NCBI RefSeq assembly: GCF_035607535.1
Contig: NZ_JAYDZX010000017.1
Span: forward strand, 1-64,000
Reading direction: 5' to 3'
Source of the DNA: Salinimicrobium sp035607535
GTDB taxonomy: Bacteria; Bacteroidota; Bacteroidia; Flavobacteriales; Flavobacteriaceae
DNA length: 64,000 nt
In this document: piece by piece, positions 8,604 through 18,380 of the stretch
Numbering within the stretch: position 1 is the first letter of the stretch
Layout of the letters: each line of letters starts with the position of its first letter
The notes under the pieces: model-generated
What the model was told of the DNA's origin: nothing
The model's database searches: none
What the model saw: only the letters and a program-made list of their open reading frames with translations
Translations under genes and position numbers: made by a program

Positions 8604-9893
8604 ATGATCTATAAAAGAAGCAGCGAACTTTTCACTGCAGCTAAAAAAGTTATTCCCGGCGGAGTGAATTCTCCTGTGCGGGCATTTAGCGCCGTTGGTG
8701 GAGAGCCTATTTTTATAAAAGAAGCGAGGGGGGCTTACCTGTTCGACGAAGACGGAAATAAATATATTGATTATATCAATTCCTGGGGGCCGCTCATCCT
8801 GGGACATGCTCATGAGCCGGTGGTAAATGCCGTGGTGGAAAGAGCTAAAAAAGGAACTTCTTTTGGAACGCCTACGCAACTGGAAACTACAGTGGCCGAG
8901 CTTGCCGTATCCATGGTCCCTAATATTGACAAGATAAGAATGGTGAACTCGGGTACCGAGGCTACCATGAGTGCAGTTCGTTTGGCAAGAGGTTTCAAGA
9001 ACCGTGACAAGATTATAAAATTCGCAGGCTGTTACCACGGGCATAGTGATTCCTTTCTTATCCAGGCCGGGAGTGGGGCAGTCACTTTTGGAACTCCGAA
9101 TAGTCCGGGGGTGACAAAAGGAACTGCACAGGATACATTGCTCGCTAAATATAACGACCTCGAAAATGTAGAGCAGCTTTTGGAAGCTAATAAAGGGGAG
9201 GTGGCGTGCATTATTCTCGAACCTGTAGCAGGAAACATGGGATGTATCCCTCCAAAAAAGGGATTTTTGGAAGGGCTTCGACAACTTTGTGATAAGCACG
9301 ATGTTTTGCTGGTTTTTGATGAGGTAATGACGGGATTCCGACTGGCGAAAGGGGGTGCCCAGGAAATGTACGGCGTGAATGCCGATATTGTTTGCTTTGG
9401 AAAAGTAATTGGCGGCGGACTCCCGGTTGGAGCTTTTGCCGCCCGTAATGAGATCATGGATCACCTCGCACCAAGCGGACCGGTTTACCAGGCGGGAACC
9501 TTAAGTGGAAATCCGCTGGCGATGGCTGCGGGACTTGCGATGTTGGAGGAGTTAAACAACGACAGTGAGATCTACAACCGCCTGGAGGAAAAAACAGGTT
9601 ATCTGCACAAAGGTCTGCAGAATGTTCTTAACCGAAATAAGGTCGCACACACCATAAACCGACAGGGCTCAATGATCTCAGTGCATTTTGGAGAAGAACC
9701 GGTGAATGATTTTGAATCTTCAGCAAGATCTGCCTCTACCGGTACATTCAATAAATTCTTTCACGGTTTGCTCAACCACTGCATTTACATTGCACCCAGT
9801 GCTTTTGAGACCTGGTTCATTACAGATGCGCTGTCGTATAAAGATCTTGACGCGACCATTGAAGCCGTGCATCAGGTTTCGAAGAGTTTATAG
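8604..9893 (+). CDS. hemL: glutamate-1-semialdehyde 2,1-aminomutase
   Basis: The protein has 429 residues. This PLP enzyme makes 5-aminolevulinate from glutamate-1-semialdehyde in the C5 route to heme. It is full length. The start 'SSELFTAAKKVIPGGVNSPV', the block 'MVNSGTEATMSAVRLARG', the cofactor Asp in 'VFDEVMTGFR' and the Schiff-base Lys in 'CFGKVIGGGLPVGAF' are all present. It is last in a same-strand run after the PLP enzyme and glucosaminidase genes, and a strong hairpin at 9915-9950 follows it. Other heme genes are not in the window. Confidence 0.96.
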   Translation: MIYKRSSELFTAAKKVIPGGVNSPVRAFSAVGGEPIFIKEARGAYLFDEDGNKYIDYINSWGPLILGHAHEPVVNAVVERAKKGTSFGTPTQLETTVAELAVSMVPNIDKIRMVNSGTEATMSAVRLARGFKNRDKIIKFAGCYHGHSDSFLIQAGSGAVTFGTPNSPGVTKGTAQDTLLAKYNDLENVEQLLEANKGEVACIILEPVAGNMGCIPPKKGFLEGLRQLCDKHDVLLVFDEVMTGFRLAKGGAQEMYGVNADIVCFGKVIGGGLPVGAFAARNEIMDHLAPSGPVYQAGTLSGNPLAMAAGLAMLEELNNDSEIYNRLEEKTGYLHKGLQNVLNRNKVAHTINRQGSMISVHFGEEPVNDFESSARSASTGTFNKFFHGLLNHCIYIAPSAFETWFITDALSYKDLDATIEAVHQVSKSL

Positions 9894-9914
9894 AAATATT
9901 CAGTCATTAACTTC

Positions 9915-9950
9915 AAATCTCACAGGTTTTCGAAACCTGTGAGATTTTTT
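9915..9950 (+). terminator. hemL terminator made of a dispersed palindrome
   Basis: The arms AAATCTCACAGGTTT and AAACCTGTGAGATTT, a two-base loop and a T-run make a textbook intrinsic terminator 22 bases past hemL. A partial copy of the same palindrome lies at 32833-32859. Confidence 0.8.
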
Positions 9951-10161
9951 CATTTTTAGGTCTATCTACTCCCGTCATTTCAATTCTCTGCAATGACTCT
10001 CAATGATCCCTTGAATTTGTTGGGTAAAAAAATATATCGCTCCTCCGGAGCTCATACACCTTGGGTAATGGCGTTCTCTAAACATTTCGCGCCTCTGGAG
10101 CTTTATAAAAACAAGTTTTGAAATCTTTTAAGATCTAAATTATGATGGGTTGAACGAACCA

Positions 10162-10289
10162 ACTACAGTCTACCGTCTACAGTCTAGTCTACAGTCTACA
10201 GTCTACAGTCTAGTCTACAGTCTACAGTCTAGTCTACAGTCTACAGTCTACAGTCTACAGTCTATAGTCTACCGCCTAAGGTCTATCCT
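10162..10289. repeat. heptanucleotide tandem array, unit AGTCTAC
   Basis: About 18 copies of a 7-base unit (AGTCTAC with variants such as CGTCTAC and occasional truncated units) run up to the stop of the GH3-like gene. No ORF uses it. The rest of the 396-base gap after hemL (9951-10161) holds no recognisable feature. Confidence 0.85.
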
Positions 10290-11834
10290 CTAACTCCCGT
10301 TCATATCCAGTAACTCCTCCACATAACAACGTTTATTTGAGAGTCTCGGGATCTTGTGCTGCCCTCCGAGTTTATCATTCTTCTTGAGCCAGTCATAAAA
10401 GAGATTTTTTCTGGCACAGTGTACTTTGGGTGCATTAAGGGTCATATTGTTGAAGCGCTTGGCTTCATAGTCACTGTTGATGCTTTGCAAGTGGTTGTCC
10501 AGGCACTCAATAAAGAAGTTGAAGTCCTGCGGCGGAGTTTTAAATTCTATCACCCATTCATGTGCACCTTTTTCCTTGTCCTGCATAAAGACAGGGGCTG
10601 CCGTGTAATCCACAATTTCAGAATCTGTTTGATGAGCAGCTCTTTTTAATGCTTCATCGGCATTTTCTATGATGAGCTCTTCCCCAAACACGTTAATGTG
10701 ATGTTTTGTCCTTCCGGTGATCTTGATGCGGTAGGGGTCAAGGGAGGTAAAGCGTACGGTGTCTCCAATCTTGTAACGCCATAGCCCGGCATTGGTAGTG
10801 ATCACAACAGCATAATTCTTTCCTTCTTCAACTTCAGAAAGCGGAATGACTTTCTCCTCAGGAGTACCGTAACTATCCATCGGTATGAACTCGTAGAAGA
10901 CTCCGTAGTCCAGCATCAGCAGAAGTTCCTTGGAGTCATTTGAATCCTGAATGGCAAAAAATCCTTCCGAAGCATTATAGATCTCAAAATACCTGAAACT
11001 GCTGGAAGGCAGGATCTTTCGGTATTGATCTGCATAGGGCAGGAAATTTACTCCGCCGTGAAAGTACACCTCAAGGTTCGGCCAGATCTCAAAAAGGTTC
11101 TCCCTGCCTGCTTCTTCGAGGGTTTTGTTGAGAAGGACCAGCATCCAGGAAGGTACCCCGGCCAGGCTGGTAACGTTCTCGTTTATGGTTTCCTTTACAA
11201 TGGCAGGCATTTTTACTTCCCAATTGCTCATTAGGGAAACTTCGTTGCTGGGAGTACTGCTGTATTCTGCCCAAAAAGGCATGTTGTCTATCAATATTGC
11301 TGAAAGGTCTCCGAACTGAGTCCCGTTGCGGCAGTAAAGCTCTTTACTGCCCCCAAGCCGCAGGCTTTTTCCGCTGAAGAGTTGGGAGTCGGGATTGTTG
11401 TTGAGGTACATGCACAGCATATCCTTCCCTGCTGCATAGTGGCACTTTTCCAAGGATTCATCGCTTACAGGAATAAATTTGCTCTTGGCATTTGTTGTGC
11501 CACTGGATTTGGCAAACCATTTAATAGCTGTGGGCCAAAAGATATTCACTTCTCCACGACGGCTGCGCTCAATTTGCGGCTCAAAATCTTCATATTGCTG
11601 AATAGGAACCCGGGATGCAAAATCTTCATAAGAGCCCATGGAAGCAAATCCATATTGCAGACCTACCTCGGTGTCTTTAGCCTTATTAAGAAGTTTTTTT
11701 AGAAGCTCATGCTGTACCTCATGAGGGTATTTGATGAACAATTCCATTTGATGGATACGCTTCTTGAGGAACCAGGAAGCTACTGAATGTACTAACGGAA
11801 TTGGCATTTTTCTTATTATCTTTGAGCCCTTCAA
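10290..11834 (-). CDS. GH3 family acyl-adenylating enzyme-like protein
   Basis: The protein has 514 residues. It matches the GH3 (auxin-responsive) family that occurs widely in Bacteroidota. The AMP-binding loop 'FAKSSGTTNAKSKFIPVS' is near residue 113, 'YNASEGFFAIQD' near residue 290 is the second adenylate motif, and 'LWRYKIGDTVRF' near residue 357 precedes the mobile C-terminal domain. Plant members join amino acids to jasmonate or auxin; bacterial substrates are not established, so I infer only an ATP-dependent acyl ligase. No signal peptide. It stands alone, with the heptamer array directly at its 3' end. Confidence 0.88.
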   Translation of the reverse strand: MKGSKIIRKMPIPLVHSVASWFLKKRIHQMELFIKYPHEVQHELLKKLLNKAKDTEVGLQYGFASMGSYEDFASRVPIQQYEDFEPQIERSRRGEVNIFWPTAIKWFAKSSGTTNAKSKFIPVSDESLEKCHYAAGKDMLCMYLNNNPDSQLFSGKSLRLGGSKELYCRNGTQFGDLSAILIDNMPFWAEYSSTPSNEVSLMSNWEVKMPAIVKETINENVTSLAGVPSWMLVLLNKTLEEAGRENLFEIWPNLEVYFHGGVNFLPYADQYRKILPSSSFRYFEIYNASEGFFAIQDSNDSKELLLMLDYGVFYEFIPMDSYGTPEEKVIPLSEVEEGKNYAVVITTNAGLWRYKIGDTVRFTSLDPYRIKITGRTKHHINVFGEELIIENADEALKRAAHQTDSEIVDYTAAPVFMQDKEKGAHEWVIEFKTPPQDFNFFIECLDNHLQSINSDYEAKRFNNMTLNAPKVHCARKNLFYDWLKKNDKLGGQHKIPRLSNKRCYVEELLDMNGS

Positions 11835-11913
11835 ATCGGGTAGTAACCGGTTAAAATTAAAACTATTCTTATTGCTGACAAAAAAATAAGATAGGGATAA
11901 AATTCTTCTTTTT

Positions 11914-12708
11914 ATGACATATCAGGGTGTGCTTCGAAAAATGAAAACTGAACTTGCAGAAACGGTTCAATATTACCTCATTTTTGAGCAGGATTTTTTA
12001 AACGTGAATCAGGTACTGGAAAAAAAGATCTCGATTAATTTTCTCAATTACGAGTGTACTAATTGTCATAAAAAAAAGAAGGTTTTCGCCAACGGGGTAT
12101 GCTATAATTGTTTTATGGAACTTCCACAGAACGGGGAGTGGGTGATAAGACCCGAATTGAGCAAGGCCCATCTCAACGAAGAAGACAGGGATCTGGAATT
12201 CGAAAAGGCTGCCCAACTGCAACCACACGTGGTCTATCTGGCCAACTCAAGTAATGTGAAGGTAGGGGTGACCCGAAAAAGTGAGATTCCTACCCGCTGG
12301 ATAGACCAGGGAGCGCATGAAGCTATTGAGGTTGTTGAAGTGCCAAACCGCTATCTGGCGGGAATTACCGAAGTAGCACTTAAGGAGCATATTTCTGACA
12401 AAACCAATTGGCGAAGCATGCTCACCAATGACCTGAAGGATCTTGATCTGGTCGCCATTAGAGAAGATATGAGGCAGTACCTGCCTGTAGAGGTTCAGGA
12501 TTATTATCTGGCGAATTCAAAAGAGCTGGAAATAGAATTTCCGGTGATCTCTTACCCTGCAAAATGCAAAACTCTTAACCTCGCAAAAATGCCATTTTAC
12601 GAGGGAGTTCTAAAAGGAATTAAGGGCCAGTATCTCATCTTTGAAGACGGAATGGTCTTTAACGTAAGGAAGCACGAAGGCTTTAACGTCACCTTATCCC
12701 TACAATAA
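11914..12708 (+). CDS. DUF2797 domain protein
   Basis: The protein has 264 residues. A zinc-ribbon-like set of Cys pairs appears near residues 47-68 ('CTNCHKKKK' and 'CYNCF'), followed by 'YLANSSNVKVGVTRK' near residue 109, the conserved DUF2797 strand that recalls the GIY-YIG fold, and 'RWIDQGAHEAIEV'. The role is unknown. The gene diverges from the GH3-like gene across 79 bases, and its stop abuts the stop of the convergent AsmA-like gene. Either the ATG at 11914 or the one at 11941 could be the start; the first is kept because the frame before the second is conserved-looking. Confidence 0.82.
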   Translation: MTYQGVLRKMKTELAETVQYYLIFEQDFLNVNQVLEKKISINFLNYECTNCHKKKKVFANGVCYNCFMELPQNGEWVIRPELSKAHLNEEDRDLEFEKAAQLQPHVVYLANSSNVKVGVTRKSEIPTRWIDQGAHEAIEVVEVPNRYLAGITEVALKEHISDKTNWRSMLTNDLKDLDLVAIREDMRQYLPVEVQDYYLANSKELEIEFPVISYPAKCKTLNLAKMPFYEGVLKGIKGQYLIFEDGMVFNVRKHEGFNVTLSLQ

Positions 12709-15354
12709 CTACTGATTTTTAGTCGTATCCTTTTTCTTTTTAGCACCTCCAAGAAGTCCGCCAAGAATGTCCCTGGCTGTTTCTTTCACGGCCTCATTAG
12801 GATTCTTTTTAGCTATAGAATCATTTTGGGACGGGACTTTGCCCGCTGTAGTATCTTTTCTTTGGCCTCCCGTAATAATATCCTGAAGTACGCCGCGGCC
12901 TTTTTCTTTTAGTTCGTCCTTTTGTGTTGCGATGATCTGCTGGGTGAGGTTGTTAACCGCCTGCTGCATGTTGAGGTTGATATTAGGACTGCCAAAGCTA
13001 CCGGTAATATTTACAGGGAGAGCGACAGTCATATTTTCCTGCTCCTGTGCGCTGAGGCGGGCCAGCGTATTACCTACCTGACTTCCTAAATACTTCGCCG
13101 GAATATCAAGAGCAACATTGTAATTCATATCCATATCAAATCCATGTGCGCCGGAAGCTCTACCTTTAATACCTTTAATATTGAAATCAAACGGCTGCAC
13201 CTCTACCCGTCCATTATTAAAAGTGAGCCTGGTTTCCAGATCTTTTAAGTTGAGATTACTGAGATCTATAAAATTAAGTCGCTGGTCAAGTTGAGCCAGT
13301 AAAGGAGTTTGTTCCGGATTCACCCTTGCACCAATGATCTCGGCCAGGGCGTTACCTGCAAGCGTTTGCAGTTGCGGAGTAAGATCATCATTGAGGTTTC
13401 CCCGCAAATCGATGTTCGTGGTTAGTTCTCCCTGCAGTGCCTGTGCGATGGGTGCCAGGTTTCTCAAGAGTTCCATATCTTTAAATGCACCGGCAATATC
13501 AATGGATCGTAACTCCAGCTGCATAGCGAAATTCGGAATGGCTTCCCTGGTAGAGACCAGCCCGTTGAGAAGAATATTTCCATCAAATATGCTGGAAGAG
13601 ACGTTTGACAGGCTGGCTGTTTCGTCGACGATCCTTAGACTTCCGCGGGTGTTCTCCAGTACCAGGTTATCATAAAGTACACGATTGGCTGTGAAATCAA
13701 TATTGGCATCCAAAAATGGCGGAATTTTAATGGCTTCGTCCCCCGCAACTTCGGCAGTAGTGGTTTGGGAGGCAACTCCCTCTTCCGCAGTTTCTTTTAC
13801 CATAAAGTCGTTAACCGAAAAGGTCTTAGAGGTAACCGTGAAATTTCCTTTCAGTTTCTGGTCGGTGAACAAATAGCCCATCAGGTTTTGTAGCGTTCCA
13901 TTCACCGCAAGATCTGTTTGGCCTGTGGTGAGGGTCGTATTTTCAAGGTTCACAGTCGCGGGATTGAACTGGAGTCGGGCAGTGGCAAGCTTTACTTCAT
14001 TCGGGATCTCGGGTGAAGTATAACTAAAATCTCTTATAGTTGCTGTTCCGCTGCTCTTGACGTTTTGATACTGTTCATTCTCTACCGAATTCATATCAAA
14101 GCTTGTAGTTACATCGGCAGTAACGATCCCGTTTAAATCCTGCTCCAGCTCAAGAGGATAAGCTCTTGTAATATTTGCCAGGTTGATAGTGCCTTTGAGT
14201 GCCATGTTCACCAACATATTTCCGGTGAGATTTTTAATACTTCCGTTGGCACTAAAAGCATCCTGATCTATCCGGAAGTTAAGCTTGTTGATGTCGATAT
14301 AAGTATCCTCCGCTAAGCCGGTTTCGTTCTTTAATACTGCTGCAATGCTAATGTCTTCGACTGCTTTAGGAAGGTCGGGATATTTAAAGGCTGCATTGTT
14401 GGAAGCTACATTGATCTGCATCTTAGGAATGTAGGTTTCATCCACAATTCCGCGGATATAGCCATCCACAATAAAATCTCCCCTGGTCTCTACATTTTCA
14501 ATGTTTTTTGAATATTCAGCAGGCATAACAGCCAGGAAATTTTTGAAGGAGGAGGTAGGAGTTTTAAAGCTGATATCCACTTCATTATTATTCTCGTTGA
14601 CCTGAACGTAACCGTCAAAAGTTAGGGGCAGCTGATTAATAAGGGCTTCATTCTCAAGGAAGGTATACCGCATATTTTGGAGGTCCATTTTGAAGTCGGC
14701 ATCCAGTTTAAGCTTATTTCGATTCAGGTAATTCACGCTGTCCATTGTGAAACTCACAAGGGCAGTAGAATAGGTGCTGAGGGTAGAGGTTTCTGCTGAA
14801 AAATCCCCGTTTCCTTCATGATTAAGATCTTCCACTAGTAAATTGATTTTCGAACCCTCGTCCACGTATTTTATCTTTGAATTGTTGATCTCGTAGTGAT
14901 CTACATCAAAACTAAAACCACCACCCCCTGAAGTGGTAGTGGAGACAGAATCCTGGATCGCGATGTCATAATTGTTGTTCCCGAGGGAATCAACTTTTAT
15001 ATTCATAAAAGTATCTTCTATTCTTAGTGCATCAATTTTTTTTGGCTCATCACCTCCCTTAAATAACTCCCTTATTGACATTTGCAGAACGATCTCCTCA
15101 CTCAAGGCAAGAGTATCTCCTTCAAAAGGTGCATTATTAATGATCTTTAGATTTTGTATAGCCAGGGTGGCGTCGGGAAAATTCCTGAAAATGCTAAGAT
15201 CAATGTCCTCAAAGGTAACTGTAGCGTTCACATTCTTATTGATCGTTTCCTGCACCAGGTCTTTTAACTGTTTTTCAAACAGAAAAGGAGTTAGGAATAG
15301 CAGGAGCAAGATAACTCCCAGCACGATTCCAAATATTTTGAGAAACTTTTTCAT
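12709..15354 (-). CDS. AsmA-like C-terminal domain protein, large envelope protein
   Basis: The protein has 881 residues. An N-terminal membrane anchor (about residues 5-25, 'IFGIVLGVILLLLFLTPFLF') is followed by the AsmA-family start ('NVNATVTFEDIDLSIFRNFP'), a long run of beta strands, and the AsmA C-terminal region ('LQGELTTNIDLRGNLNDDLTP' and the following block). AsmA/YhdP/TamB relatives form long periplasmic bridges that move phospholipid to the outer membrane or limit its assembly; that role here is by family. The tail is Lys-rich and ends in 'KKKKDTTKNQ'. It is a single gene, convergent with DUF2797. Confidence 0.88.
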   Translation of the reverse strand: MKKFLKIFGIVLGVILLLLFLTPFLFEKQLKDLVQETINKNVNATVTFEDIDLSIFRNFPDATLAIQNLKIINNAPFEGDTLALSEEIVLQMSIRELFKGGDEPKKIDALRIEDTFMNIKVDSLGNNNYDIAIQDSVSTTTSGGGGFSFDVDHYEINNSKIKYVDEGSKINLLVEDLNHEGNGDFSAETSTLSTYSTALVSFTMDSVNYLNRNKLKLDADFKMDLQNMRYTFLENEALINQLPLTFDGYVQVNENNNEVDISFKTPTSSFKNFLAVMPAEYSKNIENVETRGDFIVDGYIRGIVDETYIPKMQINVASNNAAFKYPDLPKAVEDISIAAVLKNETGLAEDTYIDINKLNFRIDQDAFSANGSIKNLTGNMLVNMALKGTINLANITRAYPLELEQDLNGIVTADVTTSFDMNSVENEQYQNVKSSGTATIRDFSYTSPEIPNEVKLATARLQFNPATVNLENTTLTTGQTDLAVNGTLQNLMGYLFTDQKLKGNFTVTSKTFSVNDFMVKETAEEGVASQTTTAEVAGDEAIKIPPFLDANIDFTANRVLYDNLVLENTRGSLRIVDETASLSNVSSSIFDGNILLNGLVSTREAIPNFAMQLELRSIDIAGAFKDMELLRNLAPIAQALQGELTTNIDLRGNLNDDLTPQLQTLAGNALAEIIGARVNPEQTPLLAQLDQRLNFIDLSNLNLKDLETRLTFNNGRVEVQPFDFNIKGIKGRASGAHGFDMDMNYNVALDIPAKYLGSQVGNTLARLSAQEQENMTVALPVNITGSFGSPNINLNMQQAVNNLTQQIIATQKDELKEKGRGVLQDIITGGQRKDTTAGKVPSQNDSIAKKNPNEAVKETARDILGGLLGGAKKKKDTTKNQ

Positions 15355-15521
15355 GTTTAGTGTTTTATATTGTTCTGCTAAAGATCTGCTTTAGACCAAT
15401 GATCCCGCAGGATTAAATTTGTTGAAACTCTTTAAAACAAAGTTAAGGGTATGTGCTTTTGTTTTATTTAATTTGCTGTGAAATACTTGATCTCGTCTTA
15501 CTAAAATTTTCTTAAACTCCC

Positions 15522-16643
15522 TTGAACCCTTTAAAAACTGTTTATATAGCACTAGGAAGCAACGAGGGTGCCAGAATTAATTTTTTACAGCAGGCGATTC
15601 AAAAGATCCAGCAAAAGACCGGAGAAGTACTGGCAGTTTCAAAGGTGTATGAAACACCTGCCATGGGATTTGAAGGTAATCCGTTTTTAAACGCATGTAT
15701 AGCCGTTAGCAGCAGGTTCAAGCCTCACAAGATCCTAACCCAATTGCTGGAGATCGAAAAGATCATGGGTAGGCAGAGAAAACCGGGTGGCTACCACAAT
15801 CGTCCTATTGATCTTGACCTCCTCCTTGTAGAAGAGGAGATACTCACTTCTGAACAGCTCACTGTTCCACATCCTGCAATGCACTTGCGCAACTTTGTAT
15901 TGGCACCGCTTGCCGATATTGCTGCGGAAGTTAAGCACCCTCTCAGAAATGTAAGAGTAAAGACACTTTTTGAGGCCGTAGATAAAAACGGGCTTCAGCT
16001 TAGCTCTGACAAATTACAACTTCCGAAGAAATTTTCCTTTTCAGGGTTTAATTATATCGCCGTAGAAGGAAATATTGGTGCCGGAAAGACCAGTTTTGCC
16101 ACGATGGTTTCCCAGGATTTCAATGCGAAGCTTATCCTGGAACGCTTTAAGGATAATCCTTTTCTTCCGAAGTTCTACGAAGATCAGTCGCGGTACGCAT
16201 TTCCCCTGGAAATGTCATTTTTGGCCGACAGGTATCAGCAGCTCTCCGATGACCTGGCGCAGTACGACCTTTTCAAGGATTTTGTCATTTCAGATTACGA
16301 CGTCTTCAAGTCGCTGATCTTTGCAAAGATCACTCTCCATGAGGATGAATATTTGCTTTACCAGAAGCTTTTTCATCTTATGTACAAGGAGCTGGTAAAG
16401 CCGGACCTTTACGTGTATCTCTATCAAAACACCGACCGGCTTTTGCAGAACATCAAAAAGCGGGGAAGGGAATATGAGCAGAATATTGAAGCCGATTACC
16501 TCGCGAATATTAACCGCAGCTATCTCTCTTTTATAAAGTCGCAGCCAGGGCTAAACGTAAAGATTATTGATATATCGGAACTTGATTTTGTGAAAAGGAG
16601 GGAAGATTATTTGATGTTGCTTGAAGAGATATTTAAAGTCTAG
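15522..16643 (+). CDS. folK: FolK-deoxynucleoside kinase fusion
   Basis: The protein has 373 residues in two parts. Residues 1-160 are 6-hydroxymethyl-7,8-dihydropterin pyrophosphokinase (FolK): 'YIALGSNEG', 'ETPAMGFEGNPFLNACI' and 'RPIDLDLLLVEEE' are present. Residues 175-373 are a deoxynucleoside kinase: P-loop 'GNIGAGKTS', a DRY-like 'FLADRYQQ' and the lid 'KKRGREYEQNIEADYL'. It would thus act in folate synthesis and in deoxynucleoside salvage. The start is TTG at 15522: an in-frame TAA lies at 15513-15515 and no ATG precedes the GSN strand. A second, separate deoxynucleoside kinase is at 50005-50622. Confidence 0.9.
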   Translation: MNPLKTVYIALGSNEGARINFLQQAIQKIQQKTGEVLAVSKVYETPAMGFEGNPFLNACIAVSSRFKPHKILTQLLEIEKIMGRQRKPGGYHNRPIDLDLLLVEEEILTSEQLTVPHPAMHLRNFVLAPLADIAAEVKHPLRNVRVKTLFEAVDKNGLQLSSDKLQLPKKFSFSGFNYIAVEGNIGAGKTSFATMVSQDFNAKLILERFKDNPFLPKFYEDQSRYAFPLEMSFLADRYQQLSDDLAQYDLFKDFVISDYDVFKSLIFAKITLHEDEYLLYQKLFHLMYKELVKPDLYVYLYQNTDRLLQNIKKRGREYEQNIEADYLANINRSYLSFIKSQPGLNVKIIDISELDFVKRREDYLMLLEEIFKV

Positions 16644-16692
16644 CTATGTCTTTAACCATAAATCCAAAAACTAAGAACTAATTGCCTCTTTC

Positions 16693-17799
16693 ATGAAACC
16701 TACTTTACCTCTTGTATTACTTTTCCTAATATCCCTTCAGCAAATACACGCTCAGGAATTTGAACCCGGCTATATTATTACCTTTGATAATGATACTGTT
16801 CAGGGAATGATTAAGGAGCAGGTGGATAATGATCTTGTCCATGAAATAGAGTTCCGGAGTAGCAGCGATTCGGAAAGTAAGGAATTCAATCCCCGGGATA
16901 TTTCAGGATTTGGGTTCGATTACGGCCGAACATTCCGAACCTTTAAATTTACTGATATAGTTTCAGAACAAGAAAAAGTAATTTTTGCCAAAGAGGTGGA
17001 AAAGGGTAAGATTGATGTGCTTATTTGGCGAAAAGGTAAGAACCGCAAGCCGGATATGTTTCTAATTAATCGGGCCACTCATGATACCGTTCATCTCACA
17101 CGTCCAAAGAAGAAGATGACTACTGTGGACGGAAGGGATTTTTCCCAGGAGGATCGCGATTATCTAAGGTTATTGGGTGACGTTAAAGGAGAGGAATTTG
17201 AGCAGAAGAAGATAAGGTATACCGAAGACAAGATCCGTAAAGATATTTCCTTGCATAACCAAGAGTTTTCAGATGCTTATGAAACCAGAAGCTACAAAGA
17301 AAAAAAGGAAAGGGAATATATCCTTTTAGGAGGGACAGCAGTTAGCGGGCCTTCCTTTCAGGAGCAATCCAGGATAAGGGCTGCGGTTATACAGACCAGA
17401 ACAGCTGTAGAAAGAACAAACACCTTTTCTTATATAAGTGGTGTCTTTTATACCTATCGTGAGAAAAAGGAAGTTTCAATTCCCACCCAATATTTTTATA
17501 AAGGACATCTTAATTATAAAAGGCAGGTTCTTAGTTTCATTCCTATTGGTTTAATGTTCCAGAGTTCCCCAGGTACCATAAGACCTTACATCTACGCCGG
17601 AGGAGGTGTGGGAGTTGGAAAGCTCGACGACTACTTCATAGAATTTGAAGCTATCCAGGGAACCGACACCGAGTATGTTGTTGCACCTACCCTTGTGGCC
17701 GGTGCAGGTTTGAAAATTCGAGTGGGTTCAAATTATTTGGTAACTGAAATTTCTCCCGGTTCTTCTGGTGTGTATCTAAGTGCAGGTTTTTCTTTTTAA
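16693..17799 (+). CDS. secreted protein of unknown function, probable C-terminal beta-barrel
   Basis: The protein has 368 residues. A clear signal peptide is cleaved after about residue 20 ('LISLQQIHAQ'). The first domain (about residues 25-140) has the pattern 'GYIITFDNDTVQGMIKEQ' seen in Bacteroidota secreted proteins. The second half has alternating hydrophobic strands and Gly-rich turns ('IRPYIYAGGGVGVGKL') and ends in 'GVYLSAGFSF', with a terminal Phe as in outer-membrane barrels. I do not recognise a named family. It lies 49 bases after the FolK fusion on the same strand and converges with trmH. Confidence 0.72.
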   Translation: MKPTLPLVLLFLISLQQIHAQEFEPGYIITFDNDTVQGMIKEQVDNDLVHEIEFRSSSDSESKEFNPRDISGFGFDYGRTFRTFKFTDIVSEQEKVIFAKEVEKGKIDVLIWRKGKNRKPDMFLINRATHDTVHLTRPKKKMTTVDGRDFSQEDRDYLRLLGDVKGEEFEQKKIRYTEDKIRKDISLHNQEFSDAYETRSYKEKKEREYILLGGTAVSGPSFQEQSRIRAAVIQTRTAVERTNTFSYISGVFYTYREKKEVSIPTQYFYKGHLNYKRQVLSFIPIGLMFQSSPGTIRPYIYAGGGVGVGKLDDYFIEFEAIQGTDTEYVVAPTLVAGAGLKIRVGSNYLVTEISPGSSGVYLSAGFSF

Positions 17800-17808
17800 T
17801 CAATTTGG

Positions 17809-18360
17809 CTAGATCTTACTCTGAAGGTCTGTAATTTTGGTAAAAAGATCCCACAGTACCACTCCCGCACTCACTGCAATGTTGAGAGAATGTTTGCTGC
17901 CTAGCTGAGGTATTTCAAGGACTCCGTCGCTGTTTGAAACTATTTCTTGCTGCACTCCTTTAACTTCATTTCCAAAGATCACAGCATATTTTTCCCCTTT
18001 TTGAGGAGTAAACTTGTTGAGAAAGTTGGCATTTTCGGCCTGTTCTACAGCATAGACCCTTGTTTTTTCCTCCTGGAGTCTTTTTACCAGTTCCAGAGCA
18101 TCCTCTGCGTATTCCCATTCTACAGTTTCTGTCGCGCCCAGTGCCGTTTTCTGAATATCCTTATGCGGCGGAGTAGCAGTGATCCCGCAAAGCCAAACCT
18201 TTTCAATAAGGAAGGCATCGGCCGTACGAAAAATAGATCCTATGTTGTTTAGGCTCCTAACATTGTCCAAAATGACAATTATCGGGGTCTTTTCAGCAGC
18301 TTTAAATTCTTCCGTAGATTTTCTGTCGAGTTCGCTGTTCTTTAGCTTCCGGTTTTCCAT
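17809..18360 (-). CDS. TrmH/SpoU family RNA 2'-O-methyltransferase
   Basis: The protein has 183 residues with the SPOUT knot motifs in order: 'LDNVRSLNNIGSIFRTADAF' (motif 1), 'YAVIFGNEVKGVQQEI' (motif 2) and 'IPQLGSKHSLNIAVSAGV' (motif 3, which binds SAM). It methylates a ribose 2'-O in tRNA or rRNA; the target cannot be told from sequence. It lacks an N-terminal RNA-binding extension, so it is a minimal TrmH-type enzyme. It diverges from mutS. A terminator-like hairpin stands just upstream of its start (18381-18411) and may attenuate it. Confidence 0.9.
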   Translation of the reverse strand: MENRKLKNSELDRKSTEEFKAAEKTPIIVILDNVRSLNNIGSIFRTADAFLIEKVWLCGITATPPHKDIQKTALGATETVEWEYAEDALELVKRLQEEKTRVYAVEQAENANFLNKFTPQKGEKYAVIFGNEVKGVQQEIVSNSDGVLEIPQLGSKHSLNIAVSAGVVLWDLFTKITDLQSKI

Positions 18361-18380
18361 AGGGCAAAAATAGAAAAATT

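Noticed and set aside
8580..9464. A 294-residue minus-strand frame inside hemL, and similar long antisense frames in hutU, the aromatic hydroxylase and the TolB-amidohydrolase gene
   Set aside because: They are shadows of strongly supported genes; their translations show no domain or start signal.
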